The notes: generated by a model not told the origin, from the letters alone. Positions 7,188 through 16,418 are shown, counted from the first letter of the stretch. The stretch is DNA of 28,318 nt from ZC4RG35 sp040878345 (GCA_040878345.1 JBBDML010000011.1:1-28318), one strand, 5' to 3'. Program-made: numbers and translations.

Positions 7188-7238
7188 CCATGCATTTGTA
7201 CGCGGTGGCGCTAAGAGCCACCGCGTACAAATGCATGG
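7188..7238 (-). terminator. Perfect 22-bp hairpin between convergent genes; probable lon terminator
   Basis: Positions 7188-7209 and 7217-7238 are perfect inverted repeats of 22 bp with a 7-nt loop (7210-7216). The arm contains the self-complementary ATGCAT and then TTTGTACGCGGTGGC. The hairpin abuts the TAG of lon. On the minus strand it is followed by GGGTTTTTGG, which gives a T-tract for lon. The stem is far longer than an ordinary terminator. Confidence 0.75.
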
Positions 7239-9560
7239 CTACTCCAGGGCGGCGGCGAGAACGTCCCCGGCGGTGTCAGCGATGTGGAAGGTGATCTCCT
7301 CCCTGACCTTCTCTGGCACGTCGTCTAGATCGATCTCGTTCCGGCGGGGGACGATGACCTCGGTGAGCCCGGCCCGATGGGCGGCTAGCACCTTCTGCTT
7401 CACTCCCCCGATCGGCAGCACCTTGCCCTGGAGGGTGATCTCACCGGTCATCCCGACATTGGCCTTGACCTTGCGCCCCGAGAGGAGCGAGACCAGGGAG
7501 GTCAGCATGGCGACACCCGCGGAGGGGCCGTCCTTGGGGATGGCGCCGGCGGGGACATGGAGGTGGAACTTCCGATTGATGGCGGCCGGCGCTATCCCCA
7601 GCTCGGCGGCGTGGGCCTCGACATAGCTCAGGGCGATCCGGGCCGACTCCTTCATGACATCCCCGAGCTGGCCAGTGAGGGTCAGCCCCGGCTCTCCATC
7701 CATTGCGGTGGCCTCGATGAAGAGGACGTCACCGCCGGCTCCGGTCACAGCGAGACCGGTGGCGACACCTGGGACATCGGTTCGGTCGCTGGCCTCGTCC
7801 TTCCACACCTTGGGCTTGCCCAGGTAGGTGAGGACATCGGCTTCGTCGACGATGATCCCGCCATCGCTTCCCTTGGCCACCTCCGTGGCCACCTTGCGGG
7901 CCAGCTTGCCCAACTCCCGCTCGAGGTTGCGGACGCCGGCTTCCCGGGTGTACCGATCGACGATGGCGGCCAGGGCGTCCTCGGTGACGTCCAGCTCTTC
8001 GGGCTCGAGCCCGGCGGCCCGCAGCTGGCGGGGGAGGAGGTGGTCGCGGGCGATCTCCACCTTCTCCACGTCGGTGTAGCCATCGATACGGATCATCTCG
8101 GTCCGGTCGAGGAGCGGCCCGGGGATGGTTTCGACCACGTTGGCGGTGGCGATGAACAGGATGTCCGACAGGTCGAGGTCGACTTCGAGGTAATTGTCCC
8201 TGAAGGTGTGGTTCTGGGCCGGGTCGAGCACCTCGAGGAGAGCCGACGACGGGTCGCCCCTCCAGTCAGAGCCGACCTTGTCCATCTCGTCGAGCAGGAA
8301 CACCGGGTTCATGGTCCCGGCCTCGGTGAGGGCCCTGGCGATCCGGCCGGGACGGGCCCCGACATAGGTGCGGCGATGACCCCTGATCTCGGCCTCGTCA
8401 CGGATCCCACCCAGGGCGACCCTGACGAACTTTCGGCCCAGGGCGCGGGCCACCGACTCACCGAGAGAGGTCTTGCCAACTCCCGGAGGGCCGACCAGGA
8501 GGAGGATCGCTCCCAGATGACGCTGATCGTCGTAGCTCAAACCCCGCTCGGCACGGAGTTTGCGGACGGCGAGATGCTCGATGATCCGCTCCTTGACGTC
8601 GGCGAGCCCGGTGTGGTCGGCGTCGAGCACGGTCCATGCCTCGTCGAGGTCGAGCCGGTCATCGGTGGTCTCGCCCCATGGCAGGTCGAACATGGTGTCG
8701 AGCCAGGTGCGGATCCACGAGTGCTCCGGTGACTGATCGCTCATCCGCTCCAACCGCTCGATCTCGCGCTCGATGGCCTCGCCCACCTTCTCGGGGAGCT
8801 CACGGTCGGCCAGCTTCTTGCGGTACTCGGAGCCGATGTCGGCATCCTCACCCAGCTCACGCTTGATGGCGTCGAGCTGCTGGCGGAGGATGTAGTCACG
8901 CTGGCCCTTCTCGATACGCTCGCTGGCGTCCTCACGCACCTTGCGTCTGAGCTCCAGGTCGGCGAGGACCTCGGTCATCCACTCGAGGAGCAGACCGAGC
9001 CGGTGGCGGATGTCGAGGGCCTCGAGCAGCTCCACCTTCCGCTCCAGCGACAGGTCGGGGGAGTAGACGGCAAGATCGGCGAGACGGGAGGGGCTGTCCA
9101 TGGAGAGGAGTCTCTCGGCGATCCCGGCGAGGCCCCGGTTCTCGAGGACCGCGCTGACCACGGCCCGGTACTCGGCGACCAGCTCGTCGAGCTCGGCGTC
9201 GACCATGTCGACCTCGGGATACTCCTCGGCGCTCACCCAGAGGGCACCGGAGTCGTCGACCGACCCGGCCCCGACCCGGGCGCGGGAGCGCCCGGCGACC
9301 ACGATGTTCCCGTCGTCGTCGGACTGTTGGATGTCGGCGATGGTCCCCACCGAGGCATAGCGCCCTTCGAGACGTGGGACGAGGAGGAGTTGGCCGTCGC
9401 TCTTGTCGGCGGCGGCGATAGCGGTCTTGCCCTCAGCGGTCTCCACCCGGATGGTTACGACCATGTGGGGGAAGACGACCCCGTTGTGGAGGGGGAGAAC
9501 GGGCAGGGTCAGCTGGGTGGTCTGGTGGTCGGATGTCATTGGATCACGGTCAACCGGCAT
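7239..9560 (-). CDS. lon: ATP-dependent Lon protease
   Basis: Lon degrades misfolded and regulatory proteins in the cytoplasm as a hexameric AAA+ machine. The 773-residue product has the N-terminal substrate-binding domain (about 15-200), a coiled-coil linker, the AAA+ module with Walker A GPPGVGKT (357-364) and Walker B FLLDE (421-425), and the protease domain with the Ser-Lys dyad S680 (PKDGPSAG) and K721 (PIGGVKQK). All key residues are intact and the length is normal. Two starts are plausible. I chose the ATG at 9560, 7 nt after TACGGT; a GTG at 9569 would add three residues and has AGGA 5 nt upstream. The start is 36 bp from the stop codon of the upstream regulator on the same strand, so read-through is possible. 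No HspR-type operator was recognised. Confidence 0.97.
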   Translation of the reverse strand: MPVDRDPMTSDHQTTQLTLPVLPLHNGVVFPHMVVTIRVETAEGKTAIAAADKSDGQLLLVPRLEGRYASVGTIADIQQSDDDGNIVVAGRSRARVGAGSVDDSGALWVSAEEYPEVDMVDAELDELVAEYRAVVSAVLENRGLAGIAERLLSMDSPSRLADLAVYSPDLSLERKVELLEALDIRHRLGLLLEWMTEVLADLELRRKVREDASERIEKGQRDYILRQQLDAIKRELGEDADIGSEYRKKLADRELPEKVGEAIEREIERLERMSDQSPEHSWIRTWLDTMFDLPWGETTDDRLDLDEAWTVLDADHTGLADVKERIIEHLAVRKLRAERGLSYDDQRHLGAILLLVGPPGVGKTSLGESVARALGRKFVRVALGGIRDEAEIRGHRRTYVGARPGRIARALTEAGTMNPVFLLDEMDKVGSDWRGDPSSALLEVLDPAQNHTFRDNYLEVDLDLSDILFIATANVVETIPGPLLDRTEMIRIDGYTDVEKVEIARDHLLPRQLRAAGLEPEELDVTEDALAAIVDRYTREAGVRNLERELGKLARKVATEVAKGSDGGIIVDEADVLTYLGKPKVWKDEASDRTDVPGVATGLAVTGAGGDVLFIEATAMDGEPGLTLTGQLGDVMKESARIALSYVEAHAAELGIAPAAINRKFHLHVPAGAIPKDGPSAGVAMLTSLVSLLSGRKVKANVGMTGEITLQGKVLPIGGVKQKVLAAHRAGLTEVIVPRRNEIDLDDVPEKVREEITFHIADTAGDVLAAALE

Positions 9561-9567
9561 GACAGAC

Positions 9568-9573
9568 ACCGTA
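9568..9573 (-). promoter_or_regulatory. -10 hexamer of lon (TACGGT, 7 nt before ATG)
   Basis: On the minus strand TACGGT is followed by 7 nt and the ATG at 9560. This gives lon a promoter of its own, downstream of the regulator gene. Confidence 0.45.
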
Positions 9574-9596
9574 TTCCTAATCTGAGCCTATGCGAC

Positions 9597-12500
9597 TTAG
9601 GTTTCATCCCTGTCGACCGCTGGTGGGGCCGCCAGGACCTGCCCCGCTCTGATCAGGTCGAGCTCCTGGACCCCTTCGGGAAAGGTGGAGTAGACCGCGG
9701 CCAGCTCGTCGCTGGCATCTGTGGCGCGCCCCAGCGACCGCAGCAAGATCACCAGCCTCGTCGCCGCCTGAAGCTCGAGGAGTCGGAGCCCGCCTTCTCG
9801 AGCCATGGTCATCGCCGTCCGGTAGGCCTTCTCGATGGCGACGTTGTCCGGCTCGGGGAATAGGCCCAGGATGTCACCGCGGTAGACATGAAAGTCGGGA
9901 CTGGCATTGGCCTTGCGGTCGCCGCTTTCGGTGAGAGCAATCGCCTCGTCGATCAGGGCCAGTGCTCGATCGTGTTTCCCGTTGGCGGCGAAGGCGAAGG
10001 CCCGCAGCCCCAGGATCAGCGGCCAGAACACCGGGGGCGTGGTCAGACCCTGATAGAGATCGACCCCGGTCTCGGTCTTCTCCAAGCCCTCGGCGGTTTG
10101 GCCCAACCCCACCATCGCCACCCCCTCGAGGACGTTGGCCAGCGCCATCCAAACCCGATAGTCGTCCTGCTCGGCGACCACGGCGAGATCGAGGGCGCAC
10201 TCCCGGGCGGCATCGAAGTCGTATCGGGCGAAGGCGGCGAACCCGGAGTGATAGAGGGCGTAGGCCAGGCTGAAAGGGTGACCCAGGTCCCGAGCCAGGT
10301 CGAGTGCCTGCTTGATGTGGGTCTTGGACAATTCGAGGTCACCTTGCTGCCAACGGAGCAGGGCACTGGCGACGCGGGTGGTGACCCCGGGGCTGGTGCC
10401 CAGCCGATAACGACCCGATCCGTGCATCTTGGGGTCGAAGAGCTCGATGGCACGATCGAGCAGAGAGAGCCCGGTCTGGAGATCACCCATGAAGGCGACC
10501 GACGCCCCGGTGATGAACAGGCCCTCGATCTCGATGGTTGGGTCGTCCTCCTCGGCCGCCAGGTCCAACAACCGACGCCCCATCTCCGCCGACGTCTCGA
10601 ACTCGGTGATGTTCATGTAGTAGCTGGCGAGTGCACGTAGCACCGGGAACCGCTGCGCGGGGCTGCTCTGGGTCTCGGCCATTGCGGTGACAGTCCGCTG
10701 GAATTCCTGTTCCACCTCCACCCCGTAGCCGTACACCGCCATCAGGGCCCTGGCGAGACTGGTGCGCAGAGTGAGCTCCTCAGCGGCGACCTCGGCCGAG
10801 TGCTCCTCCGTTGCCAGCAGACCAAGGAGGTCGCGGGCGAGCTCGATGGCGGTGTGGTACCAGCCCTTGGCATCGAGAAGTGCCCACAGCCCGTCGAGGA
10901 GCAGGTAGAGGTTCTCCAGGTCGCGGATCTCCACCCAGTGACGCCACGCAGATCGGAGGTTGCCACTCTCGGCCTCGAGATCGCCCAGGGCCTTCTCACG
11001 TTGGGGACCGTTCAGGTCGCTTCGCAGCTCCTGGGCGACGGCGGTGTAGTGGCGGGCGTGGGCATCTCGTGCCGCCGATTCGGCCTCCGGGGTTGCCGCC
11101 AGCCGTGACTCGGCGTAGTCACGCACGGTGCGGAGCATGACGAATCTTCGGGCTCCGGCGCTGTCCTCACTCCGTACCAGGCTCTTGTCGACCAGCGACG
11201 CCAGGAGCCCCAGGGCGTCTCGGTGGCCCAGCTCCTCAGCCACCTCTTCGACGCCGTTGAGCCGGGCCGATGAGAACACCGACATCAGCTCGAAGGCCTT
11301 CTGCTCCTCAGGGTCGAGGAGGTCATAGCTCCACTCGATGGTGCCCAGGAGGGTGCGTTGCCGTTCGGGCAGGTCACGCCCGCCGCCACCGAGCACGTCG
11401 AGACGGGTGCCGAGCCTGTCGAGCAGCTCGCCGGCCGAGAAGACGTTGAGACGGGCGGCAGCCAGCTCGATGGCCAGCGGGAGCCCATCGAGACGAGCGC
11501 ATATCCCGACTACGGCCGGGGCGTTGGCGGCGGTGAGTGCGAAGTCGGGGAGGACGGCACGTGCCCGCTCGACGAAGAGTTGAACCGCTTCAGATTCGGC
11601 CACCTCAGGGAAGGCGGCCCCGGGCTCCGGCAGGGACAGCGGCGGCACCGGGAAGACGTGCTCCGCCCGGACCCGGAGAGCCTCCCGGCTGGTGACGATG
11701 ATCTCCAGACCGGGGCAGCTCTGGAGGAGCTCGGCGATCCCGGGTGCGGCATCGGTCACCTGCTCGAGGTTGTCCAGCACCATGAGCATCTCTCGACTCC
11801 GAAGCGCAGACTTCAGGGTCTGGAGGGGCTCACCGTCCAATTCGCGGGAGAGGTCCAACGCCCTGACGGTGGTCTCGAACACTTCCTGGGGATGACGCTC
11901 GTTGGACACGTCGACGAAGAAAACCCCGTCCGCGTAGTGGTCAACCAGGTCGGCGGCGACCTGGAGGGCCAGCCTGGTCTTGCCTGACCCACCGGGACCG
12001 GTCAGGGTGATCAAACGACTGACCGGATCGTCAAGCATCCCCTGGATTGCGGTCAGCTCCGATCCTCTCCCGAAGAACTCGGACACCTGGAACGGGAGGT
12101 TGTTGGGTCGAGCGTCGAGTGTGGCCAATGGGGGGAAACCCGAGCGGAGATCGGGGTGCTGCAACTGAAAGAGATGCTCGGGGAGGGTGAGGTCCTTGAG
12201 GCGATGCTCACCGAGGTCGAGGAGGGTGGCGCCATGGGGGAGGCCATTCAGGGTGTTGGCGGCGGCACCGGAGATCAGCACCTGGCCGCCGTGGCCCGCC
12301 GCCATGATCCTTGCGGTCCGATTCAGGACCGGTCCGAAGTAGTCGCCGTCGCGGGTCTCGGCATCACCGGTATGGATCCCCATCCGCACCTGGATCGGGC
12401 CGGTGGCCTCCCAGGTCTCTCTCCCAAGCGCCAGCTGGCCGTGCAGTGATGCCGCCAGCGAGTCTGTCACCGAGGCAAACGTTGCCAACACCCCGTCGCC

Positions 12501-12647
12501 CAGGCTCTTCACCACCCGGCCCTCGTTGGACTCGATGGCCTGTTGGAGGATGTCGTCGTGCCGGGCGAGCGCCTGCCGCATCTCTTCGGGGTGAACCTCC
12601 CAAAGACGGGTGCTCGACTCGATATCGGTGAACAGGAACGCCGGCAT
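9597..12647 (-). CDS. Class III adenylate cyclase-NB-ARC ATPase-TPR regulator
   Basis: This 1016-residue protein combines three parts. An N-terminal class III cyclase domain (about 1-165) has every canonical residue: metal aspartates D8 (FTDIES) and D51 (LGDG), purine-selecting K47 and D102, transition-state N109 and R113, so it should make cAMP. An NB-ARC/AfsR-type ATPase follows, with Walker A GPGGSGKT (217-224), Walker B LMVLDN (288-293), and downstream TSREALRVRAEHVF and LPLAIELAAARL motifs. The C-terminal half is TPR-like. The layout is common in actinobacteria, where many members also carry a DNA-binding domain; I see none here, so output may be through cAMP or partners. The frame extends upstream of 12647, but the cyclase core begins directly at MPAFLFTD, and TATATT lies 8 nt before that ATG. 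It is divergent from the epimerase gene. Confidence 0.9.
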   Translation of the reverse strand: MPAFLFTDIESSTRLWEVHPEEMRQALARHDDILQQAIESNEGRVVKSLGDGVLATFASVTDSLAASLHGQLALGRETWEATGPIQVRMGIHTGDAETRDGDYFGPVLNRTARIMAAGHGGQVLISGAAANTLNGLPHGATLLDLGEHRLKDLTLPEHLFQLQHPDLRSGFPPLATLDARPNNLPFQVSEFFGRGSELTAIQGMLDDPVSRLITLTGPGGSGKTRLALQVAADLVDHYADGVFFVDVSNERHPQEVFETTVRALDLSRELDGEPLQTLKSALRSREMLMVLDNLEQVTDAAPGIAELLQSCPGLEIIVTSREALRVRAEHVFPVPPLSLPEPGAAFPEVAESEAVQLFVERARAVLPDFALTAANAPAVVGICARLDGLPLAIELAAARLNVFSAGELLDRLGTRLDVLGGGGRDLPERQRTLLGTIEWSYDLLDPEEQKAFELMSVFSSARLNGVEEVAEELGHRDALGLLASLVDKSLVRSEDSAGARRFVMLRTVRDYAESRLAATPEAESAARDAHARHYTAVAQELRSDLNGPQREKALGDLEAESGNLRSAWRHWVEIRDLENLYLLLDGLWALLDAKGWYHTAIELARDLLGLLATEEHSAEVAAEELTLRTSLARALMAVYGYGVEVEQEFQRTVTAMAETQSSPAQRFPVLRALASYYMNITEFETSAEMGRRLLDLAAEEDDPTIEIEGLFITGASVAFMGDLQTGLSLLDRAIELFDPKMHGSGRYRLGTSPGVTTRVASALLRWQQGDLELSKTHIKQALDLARDLGHPFSLAYALYHSGFAAFARYDFDAARECALDLAVVAEQDDYRVWMALANVLEGVAMVGLGQTAEGLEKTETGVDLYQGLTTPPVFWPLILGLRAFAFAANGKHDRALALIDEAIALTESGDRKANASPDFHVYRGDILGLFPEPDNVAIEKAYRTAMTMAREGGLRLLELQAATRLVILLRSLGRATDASDELAAVYSTFPEGVQELDLIRAGQVLAAPPAVDRDET

Positions 12648-12655
12648 GCCCCCCG

Positions 12656-12661
12656 AATATA
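12656..12661 (-). promoter_or_regulatory. -10 hexamer of the cyclase/NB-ARC gene (TATATT, 8 nt before ATG)
   Basis: TATATT on the minus strand is followed by CGGGGGGC and the ATG at 12647. It forms the left half of a divergent promoter region with the epimerase hexamer at 12703. Confidence 0.5.
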
Positions 12662-12702
12662 CGGTCAGGGCCGGCCGCCATCGACCTCCTCCGCCCCCAA
12701 AG

Positions 12703-12708
12703 TAATCT
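12703..12708 (+). promoter_or_regulatory. -10 hexamer of the epimerase gene (TAATCT, 6 nt before ATT)
   Basis: TAATCT matches TANNNT and is 6 nt before ATT at 12715. Its first three bases are also the in-frame TAA that limits any longer N-terminus. Confidence 0.5.
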
Positions 12709-12714
12709 CGGGTC

Positions 12715-13767
12715 ATTCCACGAGCCCTGATCCTGGGTGGCACCGGTCTGATCGGCCGCGCCGTGGCGGAGCATCTCGTCACCGAGGGTTGGGAGGTGAC
12801 AGCCACCGGGCGCAACCGTGACCGCATGCCGGCTGAGCTGGCCGAAAAGGGTGCCATCTTCATCGAGGCCGACCGCGGCTCGGCCGCCGATATGGCCTTG
12901 GCCGTGCGCAGCGGGGCTGAGCTGGTGGTGGACTGTGTGTGTTACACCGCCTCCGACGCCCGTGTGATCCAGCCTCATCTGGGTGCGGTGGGCTCGCTGG
13001 TGATGCTCTCCAGCAAGGCGGTCTACGTGGACGACGCCGGAAACCACCCCAACTCTGACGTCAGGCCCCGTTTCCCGGTGCCGATCACCGAGACCCAGCC
13101 GACCATGACACCGGGCGACATGCCCTATGACTCCCGGGAGGGGTACGGGGCCAACAAGGTGGCGGCCGAGCAGGTGGTGTTGGGGAGCGGGCACCCGGTC
13201 ACGGTGCTGCGGGCCTCCAAAGTCCATGGGCCCTGGTCGAATCAACCCAGGGAATGGGTTTTCGCCCGGCGGGCCCTCGATGGGCGTCGGCCTTTGATCC
13301 TGGTCGACGGGGGCAGGGGCATCGACCACCCCACCGCGGTCGACAACATCGCATCCTTGGTCGCGACGGTGGCTGCCCGGCCCGGCGCCAGGGTGCTCAA
13401 CTGCGCCGACCCGGATGCCCCCAGCGGCTTGGAGATCGCCCGGATCGTCGCCGATCACCTGGGTCATGAGTGGGACGAGGTGTTGCTCCCCAGCGGTGCA
13501 CCCCCCGGTTTCCCCGGTCTCGGGTCACATCCCTGGGATGCGCCCCATCCGATAGTCCTCGACATGTCGGCGGCTTCAGCACTCGGGTATCAGCCGGCAG
13601 GCGACTACGCCTCGACCGTCACCAAGGGGCTCGACTGGTTGGTCGACGCCAGCAATGGAGGGGCGGGCCGGGCGATGCTGCCCCCCGAGGACGACCCTTA
13701 TTTCGCGAGATTATTCGACTACCAGAGCGAAGACCGCTACCTGGCCGGGCTCACCCGAAGCTCGTGA
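12715..13767 (+). CDS. NAD-dependent epimerase/dehydratase family protein, apparent ATT start
   Basis: This is an extended short-chain dehydrogenase/reductase acting on a nucleotide-sugar-like substrate, which I cannot name. The Rossmann motif GGTGLIG is followed by a strand, LSSKAVYVDD, and the catalytic YGANK (Tyr-x-x-x-Lys), then RASKVHGPW and the HPTAVDNIA substrate region. The 350-residue length is normal. The first standard start (GTG at 12763) would remove the dinucleotide-binding loop, and an in-frame TAA lies at 12703. Between them only ATT at 12715 (giving MPRALILGGTG) or CTG at 12727 can start the protein. ATT is favoured because it is exactly 6 nt after TAATCT. The gene is divergent from the cyclase/NB-ARC regulator, 67 bp apart. 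Confidence 0.87.
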   Translation: MPRALILGGTGLIGRAVAEHLVTEGWEVTATGRNRDRMPAELAEKGAIFIEADRGSAADMALAVRSGAELVVDCVCYTASDARVIQPHLGAVGSLVMLSSKAVYVDDAGNHPNSDVRPRFPVPITETQPTMTPGDMPYDSREGYGANKVAAEQVVLGSGHPVTVLRASKVHGPWSNQPREWVFARRALDGRRPLILVDGGRGIDHPTAVDNIASLVATVAARPGARVLNCADPDAPSGLEIARIVADHLGHEWDEVLLPSGAPPGFPGLGSHPWDAPHPIVLDMSAASALGYQPAGDYASTVTKGLDWLVDASNGGAGRAMLPPEDDPYFARLFDYQSEDRYLAGLTRSS

Positions 13768-13847
13768 CCAGCCTTGCTCCGCCGGGCGGTCTTATCCTGC
13801 CGCTGGGCCCTACTCGAACCCGGGATCCGATCTAAAGGAAACCAGCG

Positions 13848-14459
13848 ATGAGACAGCTGATCGTGAGCACCTTCTTGACCCTCGACGGTGTGATGCAGGC
13901 CCCGGGCGGACCTGGAGAGGACGACAGTGGCGGCTTCGCGCACGGTGGGTGGTCGGTGAACTATTGGGACGAGCAGATGGGTCAGGTGATGGACGAGGCG
14001 ATGAGCGCCCCATTCGACCTGGTTCTCGGGCGCAAGACCTACGACATCTTTGCCGCCTATTGGCCGCACGCCCCGGAAGATGCCAGCGGCAAGCCGCTCA
14101 ACGACGCCACCAAGCACGTCGCGTCGCGGAGCCACCCCACCCTGGAATGGAGCCACTCGGTCCTGATCGAGGGAGACGCGGCCGAAGGCATCGCCGCTCT
14201 GAAGAGCGAGGACGGGCCAGAGCTGCAGGTGCTTGGCAGTGGGAACCTGGTCCAGACGCTGTTGCGCCACAACCTCGTCGACCAGTACCGCCTGTGGGTC
14301 TTCCCCCTGGTCATCGGGTCGGGCAAGCGCCTGTTCGCCGAAGGCACCATCCCCTCCGGACTCGAGCTCGTCGACAGCAAGACTTCCACCACGGGAGTGG
14401 TGATGGGGACATACGTGCCGGCAGGCGAGATCGTCACCGGATCGTTCGCGCTGGAGTGA
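13848..14459 (+). CDS. Dihydrofolate reductase family protein (RibD C-terminal-like)
   Basis: The 203-residue protein has the fold of the RibD reductase domain and of DHFR-like NADPH-dependent reductases. It opens with MRQLIVSTFLTLDGVMQAPG, the usual first strand and substrate loop, then shows LVLGRKTYDIFAAYWP, the LQVLGSGNLVQTLL cofactor-binding glycine segment, and LWVFPLVIGSGKRLF near the end. Stand-alone members of this group are common in actinobacteria and mostly of unknown substrate, so a role in folate or riboflavin synthesis should not be assumed. AAAGGA (13834-13839) lies 8 nt before the ATG and makes a good Shine-Dalgarno site. The gene is 80 bp downstream of the epimerase on the same strand and convergent with the S9 peptidase, 31 bp apart. 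Confidence 0.85.
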   Translation: MRQLIVSTFLTLDGVMQAPGGPGEDDSGGFAHGGWSVNYWDEQMGQVMDEAMSAPFDLVLGRKTYDIFAAYWPHAPEDASGKPLNDATKHVASRSHPTLEWSHSVLIEGDAAEGIAALKSEDGPELQVLGSGNLVQTLLRHNLVDQYRLWVFPLVIGSGKRLFAEGTIPSGLELVDSKTSTTGVVMGTYVPAGEIVTGSFALE

Positions 14460-14490
14460 CGGCGCTCGGAATCAATTGAGCAACCGACCA

Positions 14491-16383
14491 CTAGGGCATC
14501 AGGTGTCTCTGGTGCCAGTCGATGATGGCCTCGAAGCGCTCCTTCCGGTGCTTGGGTTTCCCGCTCCGGCTCAACTCGTGGCTCTCCTCGGGGAAACGGA
14601 GCATCTCGGCAGTGGTCCCGTTACGGAGCAGCGCCATGAAATACTGCTCTCCCTGCTCGATGGGGCACCGGAAATCGTTCTCGGAGTGGATCACCAGGGT
14701 GGGGGCCTTCACCTGGTGGGCGTATGCCAGCGGGCTCATCCGCCACCAGGTCTCCCAGTCCGGGTAGTCGGCGAGGGTGTACATCTGGGGAAAATCGCCC
14801 CCGATGTCGGAGGTGCCCGAGAAGCTGGCCCAATTGGTGAGGGCCCGCTCCACCACCGCCGACTTCCAGCGATCGGGTTGTTTGGCGATGGCCCATGCGG
14901 TGAGGAACCCGCCATAGGAGCCACCCATCACCCCCATCCGCTCCGGGTCGAGACGGGGATAGCGCTCCAAGGCGCCTTCTACGGCGGCGTCGATGTCGGC
15001 CATGTCAACCACCCCCCAACCCTCTCCACGCACTGCCCGGAGGAAGTCGTCGCCCCGTCCGGAGGACCCTCTCGGGTTGCAGGCGACCACGCCGAACCCG
15101 GCGGCGGCATACATCTGGAACTCGTCGAAGAAGGCATGCCCGTATTGGGACGCCGGGCCCCCATGGATGTTGAGCAGCAGCGGGACCTTGTCCTCACCCG
15201 GGGGGAGCAGGACCCAGACGTCGATCTCGTCACCGTCGGAGGTGACCCGGAAATGCTCGATGGCGACCATCCCCAGATCCTCCTGGTTGAGATGTGTGAG
15301 CTGGGCCTCCTCCGTGTCGGGCTGATAGGCGTACAGCTCGGCGGGATGATGGGGCGTCACCGCCACGAATACGTAACGGCCCTTGGCGAAGTCGAGACCC
15401 TGGATCATGCGGTCGTCGTCGACGATCGGCTCGGTGCCGGCGTCGGGGTTGACCCGGATCACCCCGAAACGGCCCGAGTCCTCGAGCCCGACGACCGCCA
15501 CGTTCTCGTCCCACCGGACGAAGGGCTGCCCAGCGGCCAGGGAGATCGAGCCACGGTCTAGGTCGGCGGTGAGGTCGGTTAGCGACCCGTCAGCCTCACG
15601 ACGCTGGAGATGAAAGCCGATCGGGTAGTCCGTGGTGGGCCGGCCCAAGAGATGAAGGGCCCCGTCGGGTCGGTAGGAGAGAGCCCCCCAGAACCCGCGG
15701 GGCGCTGCCTGGGTCAGTTCCCCGGTTGCGACATCGACCTCGAAGACGTCTTGGCCAGGCGACAGGCCACGAACCGGGTCGTGGTCGGTGATGAAGGCGA
15801 TCTTCGACCCATCGGCTGACCAGGCTGGCAACCCCTCGTCGAAGTCGCCGGGGGTGAGGCACCTAGGGTCGTCGTCACCGGAGGGGTCGACCAGCCAAAG
15901 GTGGCGACGGCGGTCGTCGAACCAACCCAGGTTGTCGCCCCGGAACGGGACCGAGGTGATGCGCCGGGGCCTCCGCTTCCTCTCGTCATCGTCGGCCTCC
16001 TCCCACTCCCCGGTGGGGGCGATGCCCACCGCCAGCAGCCGTGAGCCGTCAGGGGACCACTCCAGCGCCTCGACCCCGTACTCGAAGTCTGTGATCACCT
16101 TGGGCTCTCCGCCGGTCATCGGCATGACCGCCACCTGGGGCTTGCCCTCGTCGGGGGCGCGAAGGAAGGCGAGCGTCTTGTCGTCGGGCGACACCCGGGG
16201 TGCGGTGTCACCGGTCCCGGTGGTGAAAGGGCGGGCACCCTGCTCGTCGGCAACCCAGATGCTGCGGAGGTATTTGTCTTTCTCGATGTCGGGACGGGAG
16301 ACCCCAAAGAAAACCCTCAGCCCGGTGCTGTCGAGGCGGGGGTCGGAGGGCAGGGCGAGTTTGGACAGGTCTTCGGGTTGCAT
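14491..16383 (-). CDS. S9 family prolyl oligopeptidase / acylaminoacyl-peptidase-like
   Basis: These serine peptidases cleave short or N-acylated peptides. The 630-residue protein has an N-terminal seven-bladed beta-propeller (about 1-360, with repeats such as SPDGSRLLAVG and SADGSKIAFITD) and a C-terminal alpha/beta hydrolase domain with a complete triad: S489 (GGSYGG), D570 (HSENDF) and H602 (EESHEL). There is no signal peptide, so it is probably cytoplasmic. The ATG at 16383 has AGGAG 5 nt upstream. It is the last of three genes on the minus strand (ribokinase, nucleoside hydrolase, S9 peptidase) and starts 35 bp after the hydrolase stop codon, so co-transcription is likely although the substrates differ. 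Confidence 0.92.
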   Translation of the reverse strand: MQPEDLSKLALPSDPRLDSTGLRVFFGVSRPDIEKDKYLRSIWVADEQGARPFTTGTGDTAPRVSPDDKTLAFLRAPDEGKPQVAVMPMTGGEPKVITDFEYGVEALEWSPDGSRLLAVGIAPTGEWEEADDDERKRRPRRITSVPFRGDNLGWFDDRRRHLWLVDPSGDDDPRCLTPGDFDEGLPAWSADGSKIAFITDHDPVRGLSPGQDVFEVDVATGELTQAAPRGFWGALSYRPDGALHLLGRPTTDYPIGFHLQRREADGSLTDLTADLDRGSISLAAGQPFVRWDENVAVVGLEDSGRFGVIRVNPDAGTEPIVDDDRMIQGLDFAKGRYVFVAVTPHHPAELYAYQPDTEEAQLTHLNQEDLGMVAIEHFRVTSDGDEIDVWVLLPPGEDKVPLLLNIHGGPASQYGHAFFDEFQMYAAAGFGVVACNPRGSSGRGDDFLRAVRGEGWGVVDMADIDAAVEGALERYPRLDPERMGVMGGSYGGFLTAWAIAKQPDRWKSAVVERALTNWASFSGTSDIGGDFPQMYTLADYPDWETWWRMSPLAYAHQVKAPTLVIHSENDFRCPIEQGEQYFMALLRNGTTAEMLRFPEESHELSRSGKPKHRKERFEAIIDWHQRHLMP

Positions 16384-16418
16384 GCAGGCTCCTGATCGGC
16401 GGGGAAGTCAATCCTTTG

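Noticed and set aside
7557..8732. Plus-strand open frame (391 codons) opposite lon
   Set aside because: It lies wholly within lon, whose AAA+ motifs are intact, and its translation has no recognisable motif.
9597..12863. Longer N-terminus of the cyclase/NB-ARC protein to 12863
   Set aside because: The cyclase core starts at 12647, and the extension would overlap the epimerase gene and its promoter.
14476..15561. Plus-strand open frame (361 codons) opposite the S9 peptidase
   Set aside because: The peptidase on the minus strand has a full catalytic triad; the opposite frame is Gly/His/Val-rich noise.
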